Source: Loigolactobacillus binensis
Lineage (GTDB): Bacteria > Bacillota > Bacilli > Lactobacillales > Lactobacillaceae
Direction: 5' to 3'
DNA length: 64,000 nucleotides
Assembly: GCF_005405165.1 (NCBI RefSeq)
Contig: NZ_BJDN01000006.1
Location: forward strand, 1 to 64,000
Of the stretch, positions 41,218 to 50,699 are shown piece after piece. The notes under the pieces are model-generated. The model was given only the letters and a program-made list of their open reading frames with translations, was not told the DNA's origin and ran no database searches. Position 1 is the stretch's first letter, and each line of letters opens with the position of its first letter. A program made the translations under genes and the position numbers.

Positions 41218-42150
41218 ATGAATAAAGAATCTGATACAGTAAATAAACCAAAAGTAATTTCTTTTATCAACATGAAAGGCGGCGTTGGGAAGACGACTTT
41301 ATGTATTAATACCGCTGATTACTTATCTAACAAAGGAAATAAAGTTATTATACTTGACTTGGATCCGCAATTTAATGCAACTCAAGCTATGTTGCTACAA
41401 AAAACACGTTTATCAAAGTACGATGAAGAAAAAAACAATATTGATGATGAATCACAAGAAGAAAACGATATTATTCGTGCAGAAGCAGATTCTGCTAAAT
41501 ATTATGAGAAATTATCTGATGACGAAAAAACGGTCATGCAAATTTTCGCGCCTACAAATGCTAATAAAGATACTAAAAAGGATATCATTATTTCATACTC
41601 AGAAAATTTAGATTTTGTGCCTGGTGATTTAGAGTTATCAGCCGTTATTGCTGGTGACACAGCAGGTAAAGTAGGTGCAATTCAAGATTATATCGATAAT
41701 TATCTTGAAAGTAATTATGATTTTGTATTAATTGATTGCCCCCCTACATGGTCTATTCTAACCCACTCTAGCCTGTACGCTTCTAACTATTATGTTATTC
41801 CAAGTAAAATTGATTTCTACTCTTCGATAGGTATAAATTCTCTACAAAATAAAATTAAAGAGAAGCTGCTAGATGATAGCTTATATAAAGCAACAGGAAA
41901 GAAATTAAAAAATTTAGGTATCATCTTTTCAATGACAACAGGGTTAAAAGCTGAAGCAGCCATCAGAGACATCGTTGAACGTGATTTTTCAAATAAAATA
42001 GAAATTTTTGCCGGTGAAATTCCATTAATAAAATCTGCTTCATCTGCTTTTATACTCTATTCAGAAGTTGAAGATAATGGATTATACTCAAATTTAACTA
42101 ATGGATTCGAAAAATTTGCGACTCAGTTTATGGAAAGGATCTCACAATGA
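41218..42150 (+). CDS. ParA/Soj-like ATPase, first gene of accessory cassette
   Basis: The 310-residue protein has a deviant Walker A FINMKGGVGKTT (about 17-28), Walker A' LDLDPQFNATQ (about 45) and Walker B DFVLIDCPPTW. An acidic insertion of about 60 residues (about 65-125) separates the first motifs from the rest. Partition ATPases are not needed by an integrated phage. With two overlapping partner genes lacking a ParB, a regulatory or defence role is more likely. GGAGGG lies upstream. AT-rich. Confidence 0.85.
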   Translation: MNKESDTVNKPKVISFINMKGGVGKTTLCINTADYLSNKGNKVIILDLDPQFNATQAMLLQKTRLSKYDEEKNNIDDESQEENDIIRAEADSAKYYEKLSDDEKTVMQIFAPTNANKDTKKDIIISYSENLDFVPGDLELSAVIAGDTAGKVGAIQDYIDNYLESNYDFVLIDCPPTWSILTHSSLYASNYYVIPSKIDFYSSIGINSLQNKIKEKLLDDSLYKATGKKLKNLGIIFSMTTGLKAEAAIRDIVERDFSNKIEIFAGEIPLIKSASSAFILYSEVEDNGLYSNLTNGFEKFATQFMERISQ

Positions 42151-42560
42151 CAGAAAATAGTAACTATGTGAAGAAAATAATAAAGCAAGTTGATATTTTA
42201 CAAAGTAATAAACTAGATTCGGAGGAATCTATCAACTATTTTACAGGTTTTATGTATTCATTAATATTGGATAAGACTGTATTCAAACGAAATGATGAAC
42301 TACCTGATTTCATTTTCAATTTTTTCCTAAAACCATTTGGATCTATGCAATATAAGGATTATGTATATAAAAGTAGAACGCTTCTAGGTGCAAGAGTATG
42401 CAGACATATAATTGATGATTTTAATTACTCTGATACTGTTAAATTATCGAAAATAATCTTAAATTATTTAGAAAAAAAGTATGCCTTGGGACAAGATGAG
42501 AATGCTCATAAAAAGTTAAATAGTATAGCAAACGAATTATCAGGATGGCTAAATCAATGA
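42147..42560 (+). CDS. hypothetical protein, second gene of ParA cassette
   Basis: The 137-residue all-helical-looking protein (MTENSNYVKKIIKQVDILQS, FTGFMYSLILDKTVF) has no recognised family and no ParB-like HTH. The start overlaps the ATPase stop (ATGA), so the two are translated together. Confidence 0.75.
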   Translation: MTENSNYVKKIIKQVDILQSNKLDSEESINYFTGFMYSLILDKTVFKRNDELPDFIFNFFLKPFGSMQYKDYVYKSRTLLGARVCRHIIDDFNYSDTVKLSKIILNYLEKKYALGQDENAHKKLNSIANELSGWLNQ

Positions 42561-43258
42561 ATCAAGATCAAAGTCGTACTAGAATCGCAAATCAAGAATT
42601 TGAACTAATAGATGATTTACTCCCAAAAACGCTGGCAAGGTTAGATGAAATTGGAAATAAAAAGCTTTATAAATCTTATAAGTATGTTTATTTCATTCAT
42701 TATTTTACAAATAGGTTTGAATTGCGTAAATTCACTAATGACGAATACTTTAAAGTTTCCATTTCATTTTGTAACGAAGCCTACATATCCATGATGTTAA
42801 ATCAAAAAAACGCTTCATTACTACTATTAAGATCTTCAATCGAAAACTTTATTAAGTTTATGCTGAATTATTATGGACTGGACATTGACCCTACAAGGTT
42901 TAAAACTAACAAAGGTACTCTGCAAAAATCAGGTCTTCTAACAACTGATTTAAATTCAAAACTTGATCGATTACTTTCATTTTATAATGATTTTTCCGGT
43001 TTATCACATTCAGCAACAAATATTAATACAGATATTATTGAGTTCCTAAATTTAGCAACAACATTAAGACCAACGAACTTTAACAAGAATTACTGTTCAT
43101 TTACAAAAATAATGAAAATCTATATTTATTTTATTATCAGTATCTGTAGCGAGTCCTTAATAAAATGGGATACTGCCGATTTGAAAAATAGTTTATCGAT
43201 TATTTTCTCGGACTATGAAACAATCCAAATAATTAGTGAAATCAAAGATAACGAATAG
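42557..43258 (+). CDS. hypothetical protein, third gene of ParA cassette, possibly HEPN-like
   Basis: The 233-residue helical protein has a central part NASLLLLRSSIENFIKFMLN and FYNDFSGLSHSATN, an Arg-containing helix followed by an (S)xxxH helix. This resembles HEPN-type or DUF5677-like domains found in abortive-infection proteins; the assignment is tentative. ATG 42557 overlaps the previous stop (ATGA), with AGGA upstream; ATG 42545 is possible. Very AT-rich. A hairpin terminator overlaps its stop. Confidence 0.7.
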   Translation: MNQDQSRTRIANQEFELIDDLLPKTLARLDEIGNKKLYKSYKYVYFIHYFTNRFELRKFTNDEYFKVSISFCNEAYISMMLNQKNASLLLLRSSIENFIKFMLNYYGLDIDPTRFKTNKGTLQKSGLLTTDLNSKLDRLLSFYNDFSGLSHSATNINTDIIEFLNLATTLRPTNFNKNYCSFTKIMKIYIYFIISICSESLIKWDTADLKNSLSIIFSDYETIQIISEIKDNE

Positions 43259-43285
43259 CAGCCCTTCAAGGGCTTTTCGTTATCC
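43247..43285 (+). terminator. nested hairpin terminator of ParA cassette
   Basis: GATAACGAA...TTCGTTATC encloses the inner stem AGCCCTT/AAGGGCT followed by TTTTCG. The outer arm starts in the last codons of the third cassette gene. It separates the cassette from the integrase. Confidence 0.75.
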
Positions 43286-43356
43286 CATTAAAGAACATAC
43301 GTTCCCTACTTGCATAATCAAGTCTTGAAAATTCATCTTATTAGGAGGTCATTATC

Positions 43357-44523
43357 ATGGCAGAAGGTTATATTCGCCACCGTGGCGACAGTTATTATTA
43401 TTCGTTTGAAGCGGCTGTAATTGGTAGCAAACGTAAGCGTATCGAGCGTTTTGGCGGTCATACAGAGAAGGAAGCTAAAAGAGCCTTACGTAAGGCTATC
43501 GCCGAGTATGAGCGTGCTGGAATCGAATACGAGCTATCAAACCTGAGTATTTCTGATTTTTTTGATTACTGGTTCAAAAAATATGTAGAACGTAATTTGA
43601 AGTATAATACTCAGCATAATTACAAGAATATTATTGATAAGTATATCAAGCCACACCTAGGTAATTATAAGCTTCGCACCATTGGCCCTGCTGTACTGCA
43701 AAAATTCATTGATGATGTTTCTGAAATCGTTGACGATCGAACTCACCGAACTTTAGCTAAACACACCGTTGAAATTATTTTTACGGTTCTTAAGGGTGCA
43801 TTTCGTAAGGCCGTTTATCCATATCAGTTTATTCGGGACAACCCGATGAACTATGTTGATATGCCTAAATACAATATAAAGCCGCATAAATCACGTGAAG
43901 ATTTGAAAATCATCACCTTGCAACAGTACGATCAGATTCTACAATTCACACCGCCTGCCGATTCATTTCATATACCACTCCTGATCGGTTTTAATACTGG
44001 AATGCGCCGCGGCGAAGTTTGTGGCTTACAGTGGGATATGGTCGATTTAGACGCTGCAACAATCAAAGTTGAACGTAATATGATCCAACTTACTGGACAC
44101 GACTACGAACTGGCATCCCCGAAAACAGCTGCAAGCTATCGCACGATCCTTATTGGTAGCTCACTTTTGAATGAATTACGTACCTGGCACAAACAGCAAA
44201 TGGAAAATCGCTTACGTTATGGCAGCTATTACTTTGAATCAAATTTTGTTTGCACTCACGAAAATGGTAAGCCTGTAACCCCCAACTCGATCAAATACAA
44301 GTGTGGTCATATCTCTAAAGAATTAGGCTTCCCGTTTAATTACCATTCCCTGAGACATACCCATGCCACGCTATTATTAGAAAATGGTGCTAAGCCTAAA
44401 GAAATTCAGGAGCGACTCGGTCACTCACGGATCTCGACTACATTGGATACCTACTCGCATGTCACCCAAAAGATGAAGAAAAACACAGTGGATATTCTGG
44501 AAAGAATACAAAAAAACAGCTAG
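43357..44523 (+). CDS. int: tyrosine integrase
   Basis: The 388-residue site-specific recombinase has an N-terminal arm-binding domain (about 1-50; GYIRHRGDSYYYSFEAAVIG), a SAM-like core-binding domain (about 60-165) and the catalytic domain (about 180-385). Active-site residues are Arg in GFNTGMRRGE, His/Arg in YHSLRHTHATLL and Tyr in STTLDTYSHV. AGGAGG lies upstream. It sits beside the right attachment core and recombines attP with the 3' end of lepA. Its last codons form part of a minus-strand terminator. Confidence 0.95.
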   Translation: MAEGYIRHRGDSYYYSFEAAVIGSKRKRIERFGGHTEKEAKRALRKAIAEYERAGIEYELSNLSISDFFDYWFKKYVERNLKYNTQHNYKNIIDKYIKPHLGNYKLRTIGPAVLQKFIDDVSEIVDDRTHRTLAKHTVEIIFTVLKGAFRKAVYPYQFIRDNPMNYVDMPKYNIKPHKSREDLKIITLQQYDQILQFTPPADSFHIPLLIGFNTGMRRGEVCGLQWDMVDLDAATIKVERNMIQLTGHDYELASPKTAASYRTILIGSSLLNELRTWHKQQMENRLRYGSYYFESNFVCTHENGKPVTPNSIKYKCGHISKELGFPFNYHSLRHTHATLLLENGAKPKEIQERLGHSRISTTLDTYSHVTQKMKKNTVDILERIQKNS

Positions 44524-44540
44524 GCAATTAAGCCTAGCTG
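44510..44540 (-). terminator. phage-supplied terminator of lepA, overlapping int 3' end
   Basis: A perfect 9-bp stem (CAGCTAGGC/GCCTAGCTG) with a 6-base loop is followed on the minus strand by TTTTTTT. It includes the int stop codon and faces lepA, whose own terminator is now 40 kb away at 4185. Confidence 0.85.
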
Positions 44541-44571
44541 CGTCGGAAAAATATACATTTATTTTTGTATA

Positions 44572-44615
44572 TTCCTACGATCAAAAAATCACGTAGGAAA
44601 ATCGTAGGAATTCAC
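44572..44615. promoter_or_regulatory. candidate integrase arm-type sites, right end
   Basis: TTCCTAC at 44572 (inverted) and GTAGGAA at 44593 and 44604 (11 bases apart). The 24-base block 44592-44615 repeats 4488-4511 with one mismatch. Confidence 0.6.
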
Positions 44616-44648
44616 CTATTTTGTGGAACATTATTTTCATGTAAGTCC

Positions 44649-46487
44649 CTATTTCTTGTGACTTTCTTCCTCGTCGGTGCGTAAAACAGCCATGAAGGCT
44701 TCCTGCGGCACTTCCACGGAGCCGATCTGTTTCATTCGTTTCTTGCCCCGCTTTTGCTTCTCAAGTAATTTACGTTTACGGGAGATATCACCACCATAAC
44801 ATTTAGCTAAAACGTTCTTTCGTAATGCTTTAATGTTAGTTCGCGCAATAATTTTATTCCCAATAGCTGCCTGAATAGGTACCTCAAATTGCTGCCGGGG
44901 GATAATTTTTTGCAACTTCGCGACGATTTCGCGACCACGATCAAAAGCAAAGTCTTGATGAACAATACTGCTTAAAGCATCGACTGATTCACCATTAAGT
45001 AAAATATCCATTTTAACTAATTTACTTTCACGGTAACCTTCAATTTGGTAATCAAGTGAGGCATAACCCTTAGTGCTGGATTTTAATTTATCGAAAAAGT
45101 CATAAATAATTTCTGATAACGGCAAATGATAAATCACGTTAACCCGGTTGTTATCTAGGTATTCCATCGTGTCAAAGTCGCCCCGCTTATTCTGCGACAA
45201 TTCCATGACCGCACCAACATAATCATTAGGCACCATGATCGAAGCATGGACAAAAGGTTCTTCAATCGAACGAATTGAAGCCGGATCAGGCATCTCCGAG
45301 GGATTAGCAACCACTTTTTGGCTACCATCAGTTAAGTTAATATGATAAATAACCGACGGCGCCGTTGTGATCAAATCCAGATCAAATTCGCGCTCCAAAC
45401 GCTCTTGGATCACATCCATGTGCAATAGGCCTAAGAATCCACAACGAAAACCAAAGCCTAATGCTTCTGATGTTTCTGGCTCAAAGGTTAAAGCAGCATC
45501 ATTTAACCGTAATTTTTCTAGTGATTCACGTAATTCATTATATTTTGAGGAATCAACTGGATATAAGCCACAATAAACCATTGGCGTCATTTTTCGATAG
45601 CCTTGAATAGCATTCGTAGCCGGATTATTGGCTAAGGTAACTGTATCACCGACCTCCGTGTCCTGAATCGTTTTAATGCTAGCTGTGATGTAGCCTACGT
45701 CACCAGCCATCAGCATTTCTCGTTGAACCGCCTTAGGTGACATTACGCCGACTTCAGTCACTTCAAAAGTTTTACCGCTTTGCATTAATTTGATCGTATC
45801 GCCTGGTTTAACAACCCCTTCAAAAACCCGTGTGTTCAGAACGACCCCACGGTAACTATCATAAACCGAATCAAAGATCAAGGCCCGTAACGGTGCCGTC
45901 AAATCACCTGTTGGCGCGGGAATATCCGTGACGATTCGTTCCAGGATCTCTTCAATCCCAACACCTTGTTTAGCACTTGCCAGCACAGCGTCCTGGGCCC
46001 CAATGCCAATATCATCCTCAATTTCTGCTTTCACGCGGTCCGGATCGGCCGCCGGTAGATCAATTTTGTTGATCACCGGAATAATCTCCAAATCATTATC
46101 AATCGCCAAATAGACGTTAGCTAACGTTTGTGCTTCCACACCTTGAGCAGCATCAACCACTAAAACGGCCCCTTCACAAGCTGCCAGACTACGCGAAACT
46201 TCATAAGAAAAATCAACATGGCCTGGAGTGTCGATCAAATGAAAAGTGTAGGTTTGGCCGTTTTTAGCTTGATAGGCCAATTCAACTGCATTCAACTTAA
46301 TTGTGATTCCCCGTTCACGTTCAAGATCCATTGTATCCAGGATCTGGGCCTCCATATCGCGTTTAGCAACAGTGTGCGTCAATTCTAAAATTCGATCGGC
46401 TAAAGTTGATTTACCATGATCAATATGGGCAACAATCGAAAAGTTGCGAATATGTTTTTGACGTTCTTGCATCGCTTTAATATCCAT
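44649..46487 (-). CDS. lepA: elongation factor 4 (LepA) GTPase
   Basis: The 612-residue ribosome-associated GTPase remodels or back-translocates stalled ribosomes. G1 [10 protein letters not shown]2 region [10 protein letters not shown]3 DTPGHVDF, G4 NKIDLP; EF4-specific C-terminal domain ending EESHKK. The last 17 codons come from the phage (synonymous to the displaced host end at 4295), so the protein is unchanged by integration. The ATG at 46487 is preferred; an in-frame GTG lies at 46514. Integration replaces its downstream terminator. Confidence 0.95.
   Translation of the reverse strand: MDIKAMQERQKHIRNFSIVAHIDHGKSTLADRILELTHTVAKRDMEAQILDTMDLERERGITIKLNAVELAYQAKNGQTYTFHLIDTPGHVDFSYEVSRSLAACEGAVLVVDAAQGVEAQTLANVYLAIDNDLEIIPVINKIDLPAADPDRVKAEIEDDIGIGAQDAVLASAKQGVGIEEILERIVTDIPAPTGDLTAPLRALIFDSVYDSYRGVVLNTRVFEGVVKPGDTIKLMQSGKTFEVTEVGVMSPKAVQREMLMAGDVGYITASIKTIQDTEVGDTVTLANNPATNAIQGYRKMTPMVYCGLYPVDSSKYNELRESLEKLRLNDAALTFEPETSEALGFGFRCGFLGLLHMDVIQERLEREFDLDLITTAPSVIYHINLTDGSQKVVANPSEMPDPASIRSIEEPFVHASIMVPNDYVGAVMELSQNKRGDFDTMEYLDNNRVNVIYHLPLSEIIYDFFDKLKSSTKGYASLDYQIEGYRESKLVKMDILLNGESVDALSSIVHQDFAFDRGREIVAKLQKIIPRQQFEVPIQAAIGNKIIARTNIKALRKNVLAKCYGGDISRKRKLLEKQKRGKKRMKQIGSVEVPQEAFMAVLRTDEEESHKK
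44683..44704. repeat. attachment core, right copy (attR), inside lepA
   Basis: This 22-base copy of 4329-4350 lies within the lepA coding sequence (codons for AFMAVL). Everything from here to the stop is phage-derived. Confidence 0.9.
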
Positions 46488-46583
46488 TATCTTGCCTACT
46501 TTCTCAATGCCCACTTGCGTAAGCCATTCCTTTAAATTATAGCAAGCTCATCGCCTGGACGCAATTGGTCTTTAGCCGCTAAC

Positions 46584-46614
46584 AAAAAAGCAGGCGGCCT
46601 TACGCCACCTGCTT
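46584..46614 (-). terminator. Rho-independent terminator after dnaJ
   Basis: GCAGGTGG/CCGCCTGC stem with one G-U pair and 7-base loop, followed by TTTTTT on the minus strand. It separates the heat-shock operon from lepA. Confidence 0.88.
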
Positions 46615-46618
46615 GTCA

Positions 46619-47761
46619 CTATTTCTTTCGCTTACCAAATAATTTATCAAACAAGTTGCCTTCCGTTTCAGTCATATCTTCACCGCTAGCTTGAGCAAAA
46701 GACTTCAAAGCATCCTTTTGCTCGCCACTTAAATGTTTAGGCGTCACGACTTTAACCTTGACGTGTTGGTCACCACGACCATTACCACGCAAACGTGGTG
46801 CGCCTTGTCCGCGTAATCGGAAAGTAGTGTTAGTCTGTGTGCCGGCTGGAACTTTTAACTTCACTTTACCACTAACTGTATCAACTTGCAGTTCGTCGCC
46901 TAAGGCAGCCTGAACAAAACTGATCGGTACTTCTAAATAGATCTCAGCACCGTCTCGTTCAAACTTATCACTTGGTGCTACACGGAAAACAATGAATAGA
47001 TCACCGTAAGGGCCACCGTTTTCACCAGCTTCACCTTGTTCAGATAAGCGCATCTGCTGGCCATCTTCGACCCCGGCAGGAACTTTGACCTTAACACTAT
47101 GCCGCTCTTCTTCATGACCAGAGCCATGACAAGTTGGGCATTTTTCTTTGATTTCTTTACCAGTACCATGACAGACATCACAGACCTCGCGGGACTGCAT
47201 CCGCCCTAACGGCGTTTGCCGTGTGACTTGGATATAGCCAGAGCCATGGCATTTATGACACGTATCCGGTGTCGTACCTGGCTTAGCACCAGTTCCATTA
47301 CAAGTATGGCACATTGCTTCACGAGTATAAGAAATCGTTGTTTCCTTACCAAAAACCGCTTCTTCAAATTTAAGATCCATTTGATACTGTAAGTCAGAAC
47401 CCTGGCGTGGCGCATTTGGATTGGCGCGTTGACCACCGCCACCACCGAAAAATTGGCTGAAAATGTCGTCAAAGCCGCCAAAGCTTTGACCGCCACCACT
47501 AAAGCCACCAAAGCCTTGGCCGCCAAAACCGCCCTGACCTTGAGGACCGGCAGAACCATATTGATCATATTGCGCACGTTTATCTGCATCGCCTAAAGTT
47601 TCGTAAGCTTCCGAAATATCCTTAAATTTTTGCTCCGCATCAGGTGCTTTATTTAAATCAGGATGATACTTTTTGGAAAGCTTACGGTAGGCGCGTTTGA
47701 TTTCATCTTGTGAGGCGTCACGACTAACCCCCAAAGTTTCATAATAATCTTTATCCGCCAT
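46619..47761 (-). CDS. dnaJ: chaperone DnaJ (Hsp40)
   Basis: The 380-residue co-chaperone delivers substrates to DnaK and stimulates its ATPase. J domain (about 4-68) with HPD in KKYHPDLN, Gly/Phe-rich linker (about 75-120), four zinc CxxCxGxG repeats ([32 protein letters not shown], about 150-215) and C-terminal substrate domain. AGGAGG upstream. Last gene of the hrcA-grpE-dnaK-dnaJ group, separated from dnaK by 387 bases with a terminator, so partly independent expression is likely. Confidence 0.97.
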   Translation of the reverse strand: MADKDYYETLGVSRDASQDEIKRAYRKLSKKYHPDLNKAPDAEQKFKDISEAYETLGDADKRAQYDQYGSAGPQGQGGFGGQGFGGFSGGGQSFGGFDDIFSQFFGGGGGQRANPNAPRQGSDLQYQMDLKFEEAVFGKETTISYTREAMCHTCNGTGAKPGTTPDTCHKCHGSGYIQVTRQTPLGRMQSREVCDVCHGTGKEIKEKCPTCHGSGHEEERHSVKVKVPAGVEDGQQMRLSEQGEAGENGGPYGDLFIVFRVAPSDKFERDGAEIYLEVPISFVQAALGDELQVDTVSGKVKLKVPAGTQTNTTFRLRGQGAPRLRGNGRGDQHVKVKVVTPKHLSGEQKDALKSFAQASGEDMTETEGNLFDKLFGKRKK

Positions 47762-47969
47762 GCGTACTAAGAACCTCCTAGAAATTTAACGTATTTGAAA
47801 AAAGGCGTCCATATTCCTGCGCTTAGTTGGCAGGAATCAATTTCTTCAAATTCGTTTCTACTAAATCAATTGAAAAATTTCAGTGCCTGTTTAAGCAGCC
47901 AAAAAGGATGCTTTTACCAAGACACGCCGCTACCCTAAAAAACTTTGTCAAGCATACCATAGATTAAAA

Positions 47970-48003
47970 CAAAAAGCCAAAAGCCGCAATGGCTTTGGCC
48001 TTT
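47970..48003 (-). terminator. terminator between dnaK and dnaJ
   Basis: GGCCAAAGCC/GGCTTTTGGC stem followed by TTTTTGTTTT on the minus strand. The rest of the 387-base gap (47762-48148) has no open frame and no second CIRCE; it presumably holds a dnaJ promoter. Confidence 0.8.
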
Positions 48004-48148
48004 TGTTGGAAAATATGCTGCTTGTTTTTTAGCACAAACGTATTCCGTAGAGTAGCCACTTTCCTCTAGTTACAATTAATTAACGATCCGCTATGCGTAT
48101 CCTATAACTAATCTAGACTAGATTGCTGAGTGCTCTTCGTTATATATT

Positions 48149-50014
48149 CTACTTCTTATCCTTGTCAGGATCGACTTCTTCAAAGTCACCATCAACAGTG
48201 TCGCCATCATCTTTCTTGGCATCATCTGTAGTTTGACTAGCTGCCCCAGCAGCATCGCCGCCTTTAGCTTGTTGTTCTTTAGCAGCTTGTTCATACATTT
48301 TAACGGATAAATCTTGGACGATCTTGTTCAAATCATCGCGTTTAGCCTTCATGTCGTCTAAGTTGTTTTCATCTTGAGCTTTCTTCAAAGCAGCCTTAGC
48401 GTCTTCAGCCTTTTTGATTTCATCGTCGGACACTTTGCCCTTCAATTCCTTCAAGGTCTTATCAGTTGTGAAGAGGAGTTGTTCAACGTCATTACGCAAA
48501 TCAACTTCTTCTTTCTTCTTCTTATCGGCATCAGCATTTTCTTCGGCTTCTTTTTGCATCCGTTCAATTTCTTCGTCCGAAAGACCTGAAGAACTCTTGA
48601 TCGTGATCTTTTGTTCTTTTTGCGTACCCATGTCTTTAGCCGAAACGTTAACGATACCGTTCTTGTCAATATCGAACTTAACTTCGATCTGAGGAACACC
48701 CCGTGGTGCTGCTGGGATATCAGCTAATTGGAAACGCCCTAACGTTTTGTCGTCAGCTGCCATTGGCCGTTCACCTTGTAAAACATGGATGTCAACGGCT
48801 GGTTGGTTATCAGCAGCGGTGGAGAAGACTTGTGACTTGCTTGTTGGGATCGTTGTGTTACGATCGATCAACTTAGTGAAGACACCACCCATAGTTTCGA
48901 TACCTAATGATAATGGCGTAACGTCAAGTAAAACAACGTCCTTAACATCACCAGTGATGACCCCGCCTTGAACCGCAGCACCTAAGGCAACGGCCTCATC
49001 CGGGTTGATCGAACGATCTGGGTCTTTACCGGTCCATTGCTTAACCGCTTCTTGGACGGCTGGGATCCGAGTTGACCCACCGTTTAAGATCACCTTATCA
49101 ATATCACCTAAGCTTAATTTAGCGTCACGCAAAGCGTTGTCAAATGGTACCTTCGTCCGCGCAACTAAATCAGCAGTCATTTCATCAAATTTAGCCCGAG
49201 TCAAGGTTTTTTCCAAATGTAATGGACCTGCATCACCAGCAGAAATAAATGGCAAGCTGATCTGTGCTTCATTGACTCCAGATAAATCTTTTTTAGCTTT
49301 TTCAGCAGCATCCTTTAACCGTTGTAAAGCCATTTTATCTTTGGCAAGATCAACACCGTTTTCTTGCTTAAATTCAGCAACTAACCAGTCAATGATCTTT
49401 TGGTCAAAGTCATCCCCACCAAGGTGAGTATCACCATTTGTGGAAAGTACTTCAAAGACCCCATCGCCTAATTCAAGGACGGAAACATCAAAAGTACCGC
49501 CACCTAAATCATAAACCAAGATCTTTTCATCGGCGTCACCTTTATCCAAGCCATAAGCCAATGCTGACGCTGTTGGTTCGTTAATGATCCGTTGAACGTT
49601 TAAACCGGCAATTTTACCAGCATCCTTAGTAGCTTGCCGTTGGCTATCATTAAAGTATGCCGGTACCGTAATAACTGCATCGTTAACTTCTTCGCCTAAA
49701 TAATCTTCAGAGAATTTCTTGATGTATTGTAAAATCATGGCCGAAATTTCCTGTGGCGTGTAAGATTTACCGTCAACTTCTACTTTATAGCCTGCTTCAC
49801 CCATGTGCCGTTTGATTGAAGCAACGGTGTTAGGATTTGTGATTGCTTGTCGTTTAGCAACTTCACCAACTTGAGTTTCACCGTTCTTGAAAGAAACAAC
49901 AGATGGTGTGGTCCGATTACCTTCTGGATTTGTGATAATTTTTGGTTCGCTACCTTCGAGTACGGCAACAGCTGAGTTAGTCGTCCCAAGGTCAATACCG
50001 ATTACTTTAGCCAT
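48149..50014 (-). CDS. dnaK: chaperone DnaK (Hsp70)
   Basis: The 621-residue ATP-dependent chaperone has a nucleotide domain with [10 protein letters not shown] (N-terminus), [25 protein letters not shown] and [13 protein letters not shown]; substrate domain from about 385 ([14 protein letters not shown]), and an acidic helical lid ending [13 protein letters not shown]. Works with DnaJ and GrpE. Follows grpE by 30 bases. Confidence 0.98.
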   Translation of the reverse strand: MAKVIGIDLGTTNSAVAVLEGSEPKIITNPEGNRTTPSVVSFKNGETQVGEVAKRQAITNPNTVASIKRHMGEAGYKVEVDGKSYTPQEISAMILQYIKKFSEDYLGEEVNDAVITVPAYFNDSQRQATKDAGKIAGLNVQRIINEPTASALAYGLDKGDADEKILVYDLGGGTFDVSVLELGDGVFEVLSTNGDTHLGGDDFDQKIIDWLVAEFKQENGVDLAKDKMALQRLKDAAEKAKKDLSGVNEAQISLPFISAGDAGPLHLEKTLTRAKFDEMTADLVARTKVPFDNALRDAKLSLGDIDKVILNGGSTRIPAVQEAVKQWTGKDPDRSINPDEAVALGAAVQGGVITGDVKDVVLLDVTPLSLGIETMGGVFTKLIDRNTTIPTSKSQVFSTAADNQPAVDIHVLQGERPMAADDKTLGRFQLADIPAAPRGVPQIEVKFDIDKNGIVNVSAKDMGTQKEQKITIKSSSGLSDEEIERMQKEAEENADADKKKKEEVDLRNDVEQLLFTTDKTLKELKGKVSDDEIKKAEDAKAALKKAQDENNLDDMKAKRDDLNKIVQDLSVKMYEQAAKEQQAKGGDAAGAASQTTDDAKKDDGDTVDGDFEEVDPDKDKK

Positions 50015-50044
50015 AAATTCTAACCTCTTTACTTATTTTAGTTT

Positions 50045-50680
50045 TTATTGTGCGACTACAACCATTGCAGGTCGTAAAACACGATCCTTAAGCTTATAGC
50101 CCTTTTGCAAGACCTGTACTACAGTATCAGGTTTTTGATCACCTTCCACAGCGACAGTTTGCACTGCCTGGTGAATGGTCGGATCAAAGACTTGATCTGC
50201 AGCTGCGATCTCAATGATCTGATGATCCTTCAAAGTGCGTTCCAAATGGTCGTACACCATTTGGACCCCCTTTTTCAATTGTTTACCATTTTGATCACTA
50301 ACATCAACTGCCAAAGCACGCTCTAAATTATCGATCACTGGTAAAATATCTTTGATCAAGTCTTGGCCCTCGTACTTCAGTAATTGCTCACGCTCTTTTT
50401 TAAAACGATTATTCATATTTTGGATCTCGGCTTCTGCCCGTAGATACTTGTCTTCGGTACCGTCAACCTTATCCTGCAATGCCTTGATCTGTTCAGCCTG
50501 CGGATCTTTCGTTTCTGCCGCTGCACTAGTTGCCGTTTCAGCGGCAGTACTATCAGTCTGTTTTGGTGCATCACTAGCTGTACTTTGTGGTGCTGCACTA
50601 GTTGCTAAATCCTTTTCTGATGGAAATTCCGCCTTTTGCGTCAACTTATCTTCAGCTGCTGCTTGCTCTTTCTTAGCCAA
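50045..50680 (-). CDS. grpE: nucleotide exchange factor GrpE
   Basis: The 211-residue protein has a long Ala/Thr/Glu-rich, disordered N-terminus (about 1-60), a long helix pair (about 65-135, LRAEAEIQNMNNRFKKEREQ) and the C-terminal beta wing with QKGYKLKDRVLRPAMVVVAQ. Releases ADP from DnaK. Twenty bases downstream of hrcA. Confidence 0.97.
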   Translation of the reverse strand: MAKKEQAAAEDKLTQKAEFPSEKDLATSAAPQSTASDAPKQTDSTAAETATSAAAETKDPQAEQIKALQDKVDGTEDKYLRAEAEIQNMNNRFKKEREQLLKYEGQDLIKDILPVIDNLERALAVDVSDQNGKQLKKGVQMVYDHLERTLKDHQIIEIAAADQVFDPTIHQAVQTVAVEGDQKPDTVVQVLQKGYKLKDRVLRPAMVVVAQ

Positions 50681-50699
50681 ACAAATTCACCTCCAATGA

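Larger units (their letters stand above)
4329..44704. mobile_element. complete siphovirus-type prophage integrated in lepA
   Basis: The element runs from the left to the right 22-bp core, 40,354 bases core start to core start. It contains integrase, repressor/Cro switch, recombination and replication genes, late regulator, small and large terminase, portal, protease, capsid, connectors, tail tube, chaperones, tape measure, Dit, Tal, baseplate, holin and endolysin. The gene order is that of HK97-type-head cos siphophages of lactobacilli. All essential modules appear intact, although some small genes are broken, so inducibility is plausible but unproven. Confidence 0.95.

Noticed and set aside
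41218-42150. Evidence for a plasmid-like (phage-plasmid) state from the ParA gene
   Set aside because: No ParB, no centromere-like repeats were seen nearby, and integrase with matched attachment cores is present.
48374-49427. Several open frames opposite dnaK
   Set aside because: Antisense shadows of a highly expressed gene with biased codons; no ribosome sites or recognisable proteins.
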